NCBI GenBank assembly: GCA_015075625.1
Contig: JABTTZ010000001.1
Location: forward strand, 992,001 to 1,056,000
DNA: 64,000 nucleotides
Origin: Anaerolineales bacterium
Lineage (GTDB): Bacteria > Chloroflexota > Anaerolineae > Aggregatilineales > UBA2796
Direction of reading: 5' to 3'
The position numbers and the translations under genes were made by a program. Each line of letters starts with the position of its first letter. Positions within the stretch are counted from its first letter, which is position 1. Of the stretch, positions 34,901 through 42,177 are shown in pieces. Below the pieces are notes generated by a model, which did no database searches, had not been told where the DNA came from, and saw nothing but the letters and a program-made list of their open reading frames with translations.

Positions 34901-36891
34901 GCAAAACGCTCCTTACCTATAGCGAGGATAATGCGATTCGCCTTTGGGATGTGTCCGCCGAAAAAGAGCTTCCGGCGTGGTCACAGGCAGTTGATGGGTT
35001 AAGTGGGGTGCAGCTTTCCCCCGATGGACGGTATGTCCTGTTTATCTTGAGCAACGGAGATGGCATGGCGCTGCATGAATTAACCAGCGGGCGCTTGGTG
35101 CGCAGCTATAAACCACACAGAAATACGATTTACAGGGCAGTTTTTACCCCGGATGGACAGGGAATTCTCACTGCCAGTGCGGATAGTACAGCCCGTTTGA
35201 CGGATGTCTATACAGGGGAGGTGATCCAAATTTTTGCGGGGCATAGCAATGATGTGTTGTACGCCGCCATCAGCGCTGATGGGCAGAATGTCCTCACGGG
35301 GGGGCTGGATAAGACGGTGCGCTTGTGGGAAACGGTTTCCGGCAAGGAAATCCGCCGTTTCACGGAACATCAAGCGCCGGTATATCGGGTTGCCTTTTCT
35401 CCTGATGGGCGCTACGCCCTCAGTGGGGATCAACAGGGGCAGGTGCGGTTATGGGCAACGGATAAATCGCAGACTGTTCGCCAATTCACGGCAGAGTCGC
35501 CCGTTTACAGCGTTGATTATTCCCCCGATGGGCGCTATGTGGCGGCAGGGATGGATGGGGGGGATGTCGTTATTTGGGACACTCGAACAGAATCCGTCGT
35601 GCGACGATGGAAGGCGGATGATGTCCACCTCAACGAGGTTCGTTTTTCCCCTGATGGGCGCTATCTGGTGACGCTGAACGCTGGCGCTAGAAATGTCATT
35701 TTATGGGATATTGCCACTGGAAAACGCCAACGCGACTATGGTCAATATCCCCGTGAAGGGTGGGACATTGCCTTTTCTCCCGATGGGCAGTACCTTGCCG
35801 TTGGCAATCTGGACGGCATCGCTTACCTCTACGACACAATGACAGGGGCGCTGCTGCGCACCTTTGCTGGACACTCCAAAAACGTTTATGGGGTGGCTCT
35901 TTCGCCCGATGGAACGTCCCTTGTTACCGTTAGTGCAGATGGCAGGATGATTCTGTGGGAGGTGGCAAGCGGGAAGCAACTGCGCATCTTTGAAGGAGAC
36001 GGCGTAGAAATCCTCACAGTTGCCTTTTCTCCCGATGGACGGTACATCGTCACAGGGGGAGGTGGGGGTGGCAACCCCGCGCCGCGCTTGTGGGAGGTGG
36101 AAACGGGGAACACGATCCGCTTTTTTGGCGATGGCGTCGTCCGTGTCAACGTTACCCGCGTTACTTTTTCTACTGACGGGCGCTATGTTCTCGCCACCAC
36201 CCGCGATCCCGACGACCCGACGCGGGGGTATATCTATGTGTGGGAGGTGGAGAGTGGGCGACTAATACGGCAACTGATTGGACACCGCGATTTTGTCAAC
36301 AGCGCCCGTTTCTCCCCTGAGGGATTGCATATCGTCAGCGGCGGGCAAGATGGCACGATTCGCCTGTGGGATACGGCGGTGATGGGGATGGTGGACTATG
36401 CCTGTTCACGCTTGTTTGGCGATCTGACAAAGGAAGAACTGGTGACCTTTGGAATCAGCGACACCACCCCAAGCTGCCCAACCTTTGCCGCCATCACCGA
36501 TATGACCGCTGCCCACCCAACGGCGACACCTCTTGCCCAACCATGGACGCCCGTCCCGACGGCGCTCATCCCTCAGACAACGCCCATCCTGCCGCTCCCC
36601 ACATGGACGCCATTCACCCCGACAGCAACCTTCCTCCCGCCTGCAACGGTGACTGCCGCGCTGCCGCCCAATACACGCCTCCCCGTTACTGTCACGCGGG
36701 ATGCCTCACCGCTGCCAACGGTGACGTTGGACATTCCGCCCGTCACGGCGACGCTGAACACGGCGATCCCTTCGCCAACGTTGACCCCAACGCCGCTGCC
36801 AACGAACACATCTGCTCCACTCCCACCGCTGCCAACGATCTTTTTCCCGCCGACGCCCACCTATGAGCCAACGCGGACACCGCGCCGGTAA
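31975..36891 (+). CDS. TIR - nSTAND NTPase - WD40 protein with N-terminal helical adaptor
   Basis: 1638 residues from ATG 31975. Residues 1-100 are helical and look like an effector-associated or death-like adaptor domain. Residues 107-235 are a TIR domain (VFLSYARKD); Glu 181 in SSYVQDEI sits where TIR NADases have the catalytic Glu. Residues 259-640 are an nSTAND1 NTPase: NPYKGLRAF, Walker A GASGSGKSS (299-307), Walker B LLIDQFEEL (385-393). A membrane helix lies near 722-743 (LITTVFAAVIIMAAILAAYLGF in two parts). About 14 WD40 repeats (866-1478) would make two 7-bladed propellers. A Thr/Pro tail ends the protein. Similar proteins are predicted signalling or conflict (immune) sensors. No effector gene is adjacent. 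The ligand is unknown. Confidence 0.9.
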   Translation: MNPETIREISDLLMPLCGGEEERRALFLAALGSRHPLLAQITFSGAVGDFLPNALDRAYAYGMVSEADERNALWVFLLTAAEQMGADKQARIAALKRAVNRIDAQPGDQVFLSYARKDKAFVDALITDLNQRGVKVWIDQRGLKPGTPDWEQAIRGAIQRSWGVLLVASPDSRRSSYVQDEIAIAEMYSRPLYPVWAVGEHWIDCIPMGLGKIQYVDMRGDAYRTGIEAIAAALRGRESTGEMPAAPPAAAETGGEPRNPYKGLRAFRAEDERDFFGRDGLIKTLMVRLEGERFVAVVGASGSGKSSLVMAGVMPALRRAHPDWIFIDPFVPGRHPLERTALAFSSVFPARSVKAILDDLDMSGGRGLHILAQNALKAPGGRVVLLIDQFEELFTLTATESERQRFIDLLTTALAEGNSPLNVILTLRADFYDRPLNYADLGRLVKDHSESILPFSLTDLKDAIERPAGQNDVQLIFDRGLVAELVFEVREQTGAMPLLQFTLDQLFQRREGRRLTRAAYDAIGGVRGALAKHAEATYLALPSDAHRALAHFLLLRLIEPGATEQDTTRRRANSADLVLTDGAASARLTEVRQAFTEARLLTADRVGEIETVEVSHEALIREWGRLKVWLSEGREGIRAQQIVAQDAAEWRRKGKRPDDLYRGSKLIDAQEWAKRGSASGLEAEFIAASEAAEQARAADEQGRIDQLRRMEVGARRTRQRLLITTVFAAVIIMAAILAAYLGFQGQQLAREQENTAKKAVAAAQDTSTAIAGVAATAEVKQATAEQKVRDAEIKAAEVEKKIAAADANLTRTEVLRLAALSDTVFAQGGNAATAALLAIRSLRTGSTSEGDLALQRALASLYTAKVFARTQSPFSPIGILAFSPDGQFALIQADSDLQLWAVEQGIKMGSFPLTTSTSPPQFSADGQFLVMGINDKVIFYRVQTGEAVKTFANPTHYTTNASYNYVVRYAALTADGKTLLTYSEDNAIRLWDVSAEKELPAWSQAVDGLSGVQLSPDGRYVLFILSNGDGMALHELTSGRLVRSYKPHRNTIYRAVFTPDGQGILTASADSTARLTDVYTGEVIQIFAGHSNDVLYAAISADGQNVLTGGLDKTVRLWETVSGKEIRRFTEHQAPVYRVAFSPDGRYALSGDQQGQVRLWATDKSQTVRQFTAESPVYSVDYSPDGRYVAAGMDGGDVVIWDTRTESVVRRWKADDVHLNEVRFSPDGRYLVTLNAGARNVILWDIATGKRQRDYGQYPREGWDIAFSPDGQYLAVGNLDGIAYLYDTMTGALLRTFAGHSKNVYGVALSPDGTSLVTVSADGRMILWEVASGKQLRIFEGDGVEILTVAFSPDGRYIVTGGGGGGNPAPRLWEVETGNTIRFFGDGVVRVNVTRVTFSTDGRYVLATTRDPDDPTRGYIYVWEVESGRLIRQLIGHRDFVNSARFSPEGLHIVSGGQDGTIRLWDTAVMGMVDYACSRLFGDLTKEELVTFGISDTTPSCPTFAAITDMTAAHPTATPLAQPWTPVPTALIPQTTPILPLPTWTPFTPTATFLPPATVTAALPPNTRLPVTVTRDASPLPTVTLDIPPVTATLNTAIPSPTLTPTPLPTNTSAPLPPLPTIFFPPTPTYEPTRTPRR

Positions 36892-37091
36892 CTTGGTTGT
36901 GGTGAGGGTTTGGGGTCAGAACCCCTAACCCCCCGGTTACTGCGCCGCAGTCCCCTTTCCCCGTACACAGGGAAAGGGGAGAAAGTCCCTCTCTGTGTTA
37001 GGGGGTGGGGCAATCCTCGTAGGGCGCTCACGGGCGGCGATGGGCGCAAGGCATGGCGCCCTTACGAGAATGACACTCTCAACAGAGCCTA
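36889..37091. mobile_element. MITE-like element, family B, decayed left end
   Basis: The right end TCAACAGAGCCTA (37079-37091) is the exact reverse complement of the left end of the 21464 element. The left part resembles that element too (GGTCAGAACCCCT near 36914, then a CCCCTTTCCCCGT/ACAGGGAAAGGGG hairpin). The left terminus itself, near the TAA stop codon of the TIR gene, is poorly conserved. The GCGATGGGCG segment is present at 37037. The sequence 37092-37248 shows no other feature. Confidence 0.55.
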
Positions 37092-37248
37092 GACCACTCG
37101 GTGCTTGGGCAACTCGTTTAGGCTGACCTAATGGCGGACACGCCTTTCAACCCCGCACCCTTCATGGCGGGTCGTCTGTAGGGAAGCGTCATGTACGCTT
37201 CCCTCATTCCCGTTGGTAAAATTCAACAAATGGTCTGACTGACAAATA

Positions 37249-37277
37249 TTGACATCTGTCATTTTATATATTATACT
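37249..37277 (+). promoter_or_regulatory. Sigma-70-type promoter with overlapping operator-like palindrome
   Basis: A textbook pair: -35 TTGACA (37249-37254), 17-base spacer, -10 TATACT (37272-37277), ending 32 bases before the aldo/keto reductase start. An inverted repeat TGACA-TC-TGTCA (37250-37261) overlaps the -35 box. A further TGACTGACA lies just upstream. The TetR-type regulator encoded downstream of the reductase is a natural candidate to bind here, but this is an inference. Confidence 0.65.
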
Positions 37278-37309
37278 GCGTCCATCGACTGTTGACAGAG
37301 GGCATCATC

Positions 37310-38320
37310 ATGACTCGCACGCTTGGTTCTGCCGGACTTGCTGTCTCGGCAATTGGTCTTGGTTGTATGGGCATGTCGGATTTGTATGGTCCAAGTGATG
37401 AGGCGGAGAGCGGCGCCACACTTCACGCGGCGCTTGAGGCGGGGATCACCTTGCTGGATACCGCCGACTTTTACGGGATGGGACACAACGAACGACTAAT
37501 TGGTGAGGCACTGCGCAGCCATACTCGCCAACAGGTTGTGGTTAGCGTTAAGTTTGGTGTGTTACGCGCACCGAATGGCAGTGTCGGCGGGCTTGACGGG
37601 CGACCAGCCGCCGTCAAAAACTTCCTCGCCTACACCCTGCGGCGGCTTGGTACAGACTATGTGGACATATACCGTCCGGCACGGGTCGATCCCAATGTAC
37701 CGATTGAGGACACCGTTGGGGCAATCGCGGATATGGTGAAGGCGGGGTATGTGCGGCACATCGGTCTTTCCGAAGCGGGAGTTGATACGCTGCGCCGCGC
37801 ACAAGCCACCCATCCCATCGTTGATCTGCAAATTGAATATTCCCTGTTCTCACGCGGGATTGAGGCGGAGATTCTGCCAACCTGCCGTGAGCTTGGCATT
37901 GGGGTGACAGCTTACGGCGTCCTCTCGCGTGGGCTGCTGAGTGGGCATTGGTCGAAGGAACGGACGATGGCGGCACACGATTTCCGCAAGGCAAGTCCGC
38001 GCTTTGATGGGGAAAATCTGGATCATAATCTTGGGCTTGTGGACGCCCTGCGCGAGATTGCACAAGCAAAGGCGGTAACTGTTGCCCAGATCGCTATTGC
38101 GTGGGTATTAGCGCGTGGCGAGGATATAGTTCCGCTGGTGGGAGCGCGGCGGCGGGATCGTCTGACGGAAGCGTTGGGCGCACGGAATGTTTTTCTGACA
38201 GCGGACGATTTGGCGAAGATTGAGCGTGCTGTGCCGCTTGGCGCTGCCGCCGGGGAACGTTATAATGTGCATGGGATGGCGTCCCTCGACAGCGAGCGCG
38301 AACGGCGTGGCAGCGCCTGA
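37310..38320 (+). CDS. Aldo/keto reductase
   Basis: 336 residues. The AKR pattern is clear: LGLGCMGMSDLYG-like N-terminus, LLDTADFYGMGHNE with the catalytic Asp and Tyr, VSVKFG with the Lys, and a C-terminal NADPH-binding region (IVPLVGARRRDRL). The usual catalytic His of YYQHRVDP is replaced: the sequence reads DIYRPARVDP. Several bacterial AKRs have this variant. ATG 37310 was chosen as it begins at the family start; TTG 37292 is an alternative. The TetR gene 68 bases downstream may control it. Confidence 0.9.
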   Translation: MTRTLGSAGLAVSAIGLGCMGMSDLYGPSDEAESGATLHAALEAGITLLDTADFYGMGHNERLIGEALRSHTRQQVVVSVKFGVLRAPNGSVGGLDGRPAAVKNFLAYTLRRLGTDYVDIYRPARVDPNVPIEDTVGAIADMVKAGYVRHIGLSEAGVDTLRRAQATHPIVDLQIEYSLFSRGIEAEILPTCRELGIGVTAYGVLSRGLLSGHWSKERTMAAHDFRKASPRFDGENLDHNLGLVDALREIAQAKAVTVAQIAIAWVLARGEDIVPLVGARRRDRLTEALGARNVFLTADDLAKIERAVPLGAAAGERYNVHGMASLDSERERRGSA

Positions 38321-38388
38321 ACTATCCTTCATTTGGTGATGGATGAGCGAAGTCACCCATCCTATGTAAACAGCAGCACGGCGATGTG

Positions 38389-38979
38389 ATGACCGAAACA
38401 GCACTCACCCCTGAACAGATTTTGGAAGCGGCAGAAGATGTCCTTCGTCGGTTTGGTCCCGCCAAAGCGACAGTCGTTGACGTTGCCCGCGTGTTGGGGG
38501 TGAGTCACGGGAGTGTTTACCGGCACTTTCCAAGCAAGGCAGCCTTGCGCGATGCCGTCACCGAACGCTGGTTGGCGCGTCTTTGCGCACCATTGGCAGC
38601 GGTGGTGGGGGAGAATACGCCCGCCCCAGAGCGGCTGCGGCGCTGGTTTGATCTCTTGATTCGCTCCAAACGAAGCCGTGCGCTAGACGATCCCGAACTG
38701 TTTGCCACCTACATTCAACTTGTCGCCGGCGCAAGAGATGTCGTCAAAGGGCATGTCGATACCCTTGTCAGCCAGATCGCCCAGATCATCGCCGAGGGGG
38801 TTAAACAAGGCGACTTTACAGTAAATGATCCTTTTGCCGCAGGGCAGGGGGTGTTCTATGCCACAGCACGCTTCCATGATCCTGTTCATGCCGCAGAGTG
38901 GGCTGATCTGAACATCGATGCGGCATTTGAGAGCGTCTGGACGCTTCTTATGAGAGGTCTCGGCGCAGGCAATCCGTGA
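38389..38979 (+). CDS. TetR/AcrR family transcriptional regulator
   Basis: 196 residues from ATG 38389. The N-terminal helix-turn-helix (ATVVDVARVLGVSHGSVYRHFPSKAALRDAV) is typical. The C-terminal ligand domain (residues 70-190) matches TetR regulators with a TetR_C_7-like end. It is on the same strand as the reductase, so both may be read from the promoter at 37249, giving autoregulation. The inducer is unknown. Confidence 0.92.
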   Translation: MTETALTPEQILEAAEDVLRRFGPAKATVVDVARVLGVSHGSVYRHFPSKAALRDAVTERWLARLCAPLAAVVGENTPAPERLRRWFDLLIRSKRSRALDDPELFATYIQLVAGARDVVKGHVDTLVSQIAQIIAEGVKQGDFTVNDPFAAGQGVFYATARFHDPVHAAEWADLNIDAAFESVWTLLMRGLGAGNP

Positions 38980-39006
38980 TGAGACTATGGAAGAAACGCC
39001 CACTAA

Positions 39007-39145
39007 TAGTTCGTCAGGAAGGTAATTAGTGTAATTCCCGTAGGGGCGCAATGCCTTTTGCGCCCATCGCCGCCCGTGAGCGCCCGCTGCTTTAGCGGCG
39101 GGATCATGCGTTATCCCGCCTTTTCACTGTGTTTGTACTTAGGGT
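39007..39145. repeat. Family B repeat, unoccupied target of the 6673 element
   Basis: In reverse orientation this carries the segment CCGTAGGGGCGCAATGCC and the GCGGGCGCTCACGG and GCCCGCTGCTTTAGCGGCGGG cores. Positions 39010-39050 are the uninterrupted counterpart of the sequence broken by the family A element at 6673-6818. A TAGGGTGTGT end, like the right end of the 12382 element, lies at 39140. Confidence 0.7.
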
Positions 39146-39190
39146 GTGTAAGCAGCCCCTCCCACGGTGGATTGAACGCCTCTTTGTCCT

Positions 39191-39589
39191 TCAGCGCGTC
39201 ACCCAGACGCCTTCGCCTCTGAGCATCATAGCGAGAAGATCGGGAAAGGTTTTTCGTTCTAGGGGCTTGCCCAGAAAGCCATCGAATCCGGCTGAACGCG
39301 CCTCGTTCATATGGCTTACATGGGTGGTGTAAGCAATGATTGGCACGCCCTCAAAAAGAGGCAGTCCACGCAGGGAGGATAAGACTTGATAGCCGTTCAT
39401 GGCGGGCATTTCAAGGTCTAAAAAAACGACATGAGGGCGGGTGATCGTTCCAATTTTTTCGCTGATCCAGTGGCTATCGGTAATGACATCAACCTCAACC
39501 TCCAGCGCATGGAGCAAGTAGCCAAGGACATTGACGCTTGCCTCATCGTCATCAATGATCAGAGCGCGGATCCCTTTAAAGTCAGTCAT
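39191..39589 (-). CDS. Single-domain response regulator
   Basis: 132 residues, one receiver domain and nothing else. Acidic triplet IDDDEAS, phosphoacceptor Asp in VVFLDLEMPAMNGYQ, Thr in AYTTHV and Lys in LGKPLERK are all present. The C-terminus GEGVWVTR resembles the end of its neighbour (GESVWYVP), so the two are recent paralogues. It is the last gene of the FIST - kinase - receiver - receiver series and probably receives phosphate from that kinase. Confidence 0.9.
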   Translation of the reverse strand: MTDFKGIRALIIDDDEASVNVLGYLLHALEVEVDVITDSHWISEKIGTITRPHVVFLDLEMPAMNGYQVLSSLRGLPLFEGVPIIAYTTHVSHMNEARSAGFDGFLGKPLERKTFPDLLAMMLRGEGVWVTR

Positions 39590-39691
39590 GGATGGATTCC
39601 CCCCAAGAGTTTGTTTTTGGCAGTCGCCTCATCAGCGGATTCATCTGCGAACTATCCGACGAAGGTCAAAATTTTCCATAGATAGCCTTTC

Positions 39692-40108
39692 CTAAGGCAC
39701 ATACCAAACGCTTTCCCCCCCTAGCAGACGCTGCAGCAAATCGCCAAAGACTTTCTGGCGGATCGGTTTGCCAATCAAGCCATCAAAGCCAGCCTCTTGT
39801 AGTTTTACCACATCATAGGACATCACATTTGCGGTCATAGCGATAATGGTCGCCTCTTGATAGCTTGGCTCTTTACGAAGGAGAGCAAGCACATCATACC
39901 CAGTGGGGGGGCCCATCTGAATATCAAGAAAAAAAACATTAGGGTGATAGGGCAGTTCACGTAACTGCTCGATCAGATTAACGGCGGTGCTAAAAATAGT
40001 GAACTTTTTGTAGCCTAGCCGGTTATGCAGCAGCATATGCATGACTTCTCGGCTTAGGGTGTCATCCTCCACATAGACAAAGCAAGGGTCTTCTATCACA
40101 TTCATCAT
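39692..40108 (-). CDS. Single-domain response regulator
   Basis: 138 residues, one receiver domain. VEDDTLSREVM gives the acidic patch, FFLDIQMGPPTGYD the phosphoacceptor Asp, AMTANV the switch Thr and IGKPIRQ the Lys. It lies 36 bases after the histidine kinase gene and about 100 bases before a second receiver gene. No output domain is attached, so it may act by protein contact or as a phosphate relay. Confidence 0.9.
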   Translation of the reverse strand: MMNVIEDPCFVYVEDDTLSREVMHMLLHNRLGYKKFTIFSTAVNLIEQLRELPYHPNVFFLDIQMGPPTGYDVLALLRKEPSYQEATIIAMTANVMSYDVVKLQEAGFDGLIGKPIRQKVFGDLLQRLLGGESVWYVP

Positions 40109-40144
40109 TCGCTGCCTCGTGTACTCGTGTAGATGTGTAATGGG

Positions 40145-41950
40145 TTACACCTCAATCGATTTCATGGATTTGCTATAGCTTTCTGCCTGACTAAGGGTAA
40201 GGATCGGCAAGCGCACATAAAAGGTTGTCCCCGCCCCCTCCACGCTTTCAAACCAAATGCGCCCTCCATGCATTTCTACAAAGTATTTGGAGATGGGCAT
40301 CCCCAACCCCGTTCCTACTGTGCCTGTCAGATCGTGCTTGGCTTGCTTGAAGGATTCAAAGACTTTGTTCCAATCTTGTGGGGCAATGCCAATCCCCGTA
40401 TCACGCACGCTCACCTCAATTTCTTGGGTAGCCTCATCAAAACTGGCGCGTAGGGTGATTGTCCCTGTTTTGGTGAATTTGATGGCATTAGAGAGCATGT
40501 TCAAAAACACTTGGCGCAAGCGACGAATCTCGCCAAAGCTGGAAGGTAAGCGCTCAAGCTGCACCTCAAAGACGATGGGTTTGTCTTTGATCAGCCCTTT
40601 TCCCATCGAAACCACCGCCGCCAACACCGCATTAAGATCAACCCGTTCGATAAATAAATCCATCATGCCCGCTTCGATCTTCGTCAGATCGAGGACATCG
40701 TTGATCAGGGTGAGCAAATGCTCTCCGCTGGCAAGGATATGGCGGAGGGCAGATTCTTGCTGTTCATCAATATCCCCAATTAAGCCATCCGCCATAAATT
40801 CGGTGAAATTCAAAATGACGTTCAATGGGGTGCGCAGTTCATGAGACATGTTTGCCAAGAAAAGGGTTTTTGTTTTGTTTGCCTCTTCCGCTTCTTGGCG
40901 TGCTTGGTGGGCATCTTCATAGAGTTGGGCGTTGCGAACAGCGACGCCTATCTGGGTGGCAATGGTCTGGAGGAGCGCCACGTCCTCTGGATCAAAGGCA
41001 TTCGGACGATCACTTTGAATATCCATCACCCCGATGATCTTCTGACCGATGCGCAGGGGTAAGGCAATTTCCGAGTTTGTGTCGGGGATAGCGGCAAGCG
41101 CCCAATATTCTGGATCGCTGTTTACATCTTGGGCAAGGTAGGGCAGCCCTGTGCGGTAGACGCGAATAATAATGCTTTTAGGGGCATCGAGGGGGATTTG
41201 ATAATCTGGAAGCAGTTGGGCTTTTTGGTGGCGTCCCACCGTTGCATACGCCGTCATCACCTGAGATTCTTCGGAGGGTAGCCAAATGCTGACATAATAA
41301 TAATCGAATTGAACCTGAATCGAACTGACGACCTCAGTGAGCAACTCGTCTAGGGTCAAGATTGAGGTGATTTGCTGCCCCACCTGATTGCTGATTTCCA
41401 GCCGCGCCCGTTGTTTTTTCAATTCCTCTAACTGGCGCTGTGTTTCCGCCAAGAGCCAATGATTATCAAGGGCTGTCGTTGTTTTATCTGCCAAGACGGT
41501 GAAGAAAGAGAGTTCTTCCCGCGTAAAGGGGCGTTCCGCCAGACGCGCCACATAAATCATCCCAAGCAGGCGATCATCTTGACCGATAGGAATGTACAAG
41601 GCGTTGTGAATCGGGTAATTGATCTTGAGAGGCGGAGCAAGCGCTTTGGAATGGAGGTGGCTTGACCAGATGACGACACGTCCAGCGCGAAGATCAGCTA
41701 AGGGATCATTGTTTTGGGTTGGTAAGACGATAGGGGCAGCCCGATTGAGGCGAACCCCACGAGAGACCTTTGGTTCTAGGGCATCCTGATCAGGGGAATA
41801 CAGAAATAAGATAGCCAAATCGGTGCTAAGCAGGCGGGTAGCTTTATCAACAACCGCCTCACCGATTGGCTCTATGCCCAATAACCGTGTGGGCATGGAG
41901 GCGATTTCGTACAAAATGGAGAATTCGGTAATACGATCCTGATCGCTCAT
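40145..41950 (-). CDS. GAF-domain sensor histidine kinase
   Basis: 601 residues. Two GAF-like domains fill residues 15-160 and 185-340 (ALYIPIGQDDRLLGMIYVARL; ALPLRIGQKIIGVMDIQSD). A short coiled coil leads to HisKA with MSHELRTPLNVILNF and then HATPase_c (NAIKFTKTG, RDTGIGI, GTGLGMPISK). It is soluble, so it senses a cytoplasmic signal. ATG 41950 (MSDQDRITEFS) is preceded by GAGGAT; starts at 41965 or 41995 are possible. Upstream lies a FIST sensor gene, separated by a MITE-like insertion. Confidence 0.93.
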   Translation of the reverse strand: MSDQDRITEFSILYEIASMPTRLLGIEPIGEAVVDKATRLLSTDLAILFLYSPDQDALEPKVSRGVRLNRAAPIVLPTQNNDPLADLRAGRVVIWSSHLHSKALAPPLKINYPIHNALYIPIGQDDRLLGMIYVARLAERPFTREELSFFTVLADKTTTALDNHWLLAETQRQLEELKKQRARLEISNQVGQQITSILTLDELLTEVVSSIQVQFDYYYVSIWLPSEESQVMTAYATVGRHQKAQLLPDYQIPLDAPKSIIIRVYRTGLPYLAQDVNSDPEYWALAAIPDTNSEIALPLRIGQKIIGVMDIQSDRPNAFDPEDVALLQTIATQIGVAVRNAQLYEDAHQARQEAEEANKTKTLFLANMSHELRTPLNVILNFTEFMADGLIGDIDEQQESALRHILASGEHLLTLINDVLDLTKIEAGMMDLFIERVDLNAVLAAVVSMGKGLIKDKPIVFEVQLERLPSSFGEIRRLRQVFLNMLSNAIKFTKTGTITLRASFDEATQEIEVSVRDTGIGIAPQDWNKVFESFKQAKHDLTGTVGTGLGMPISKYFVEMHGGRIWFESVEGAGTTFYVRLPILTLSQAESYSKSMKSIEV

Positions 41951-42029
41951 GAGTTCGATCCTCATAACGGCGTAATACGCCCGATATTCAGGCACTCGGG
42001 ACGTTAACCATCGATGAATGACTCACTGA

Positions 42030-42164
42030 CCTTACGCACGGACCCTCACCCCTAGCCCCCTCTCCCGCTACGCGGGAGAGGGAAGATGCACTTTTTTGAG
42101 GGGGCTTCCCCCTCAAGCTGCCCCTTTCGATGAATACGGGGTGAACAAACCCAACGGCGTAAGG
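42030..42164. mobile_element. MITE-like element, family A, best preserved ends
   Basis: 135 bases with perfect 8-base inverted ends CCTTACGC (42030-42037) and GCGTAAGG (42157-42164), flanked by TGA on both sides. It has the CCCCTCTCCCGC/GCGGGAGAGGG hairpin and the GAGGGGG/CCCCCTC hairpin, in reverse order relative to 6673. It splits the space between the FIST gene and the histidine kinase gene and may affect how the two are co-transcribed. Confidence 0.75.
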
Positions 42165-42177
42165 TGAGTAAAGTGAA

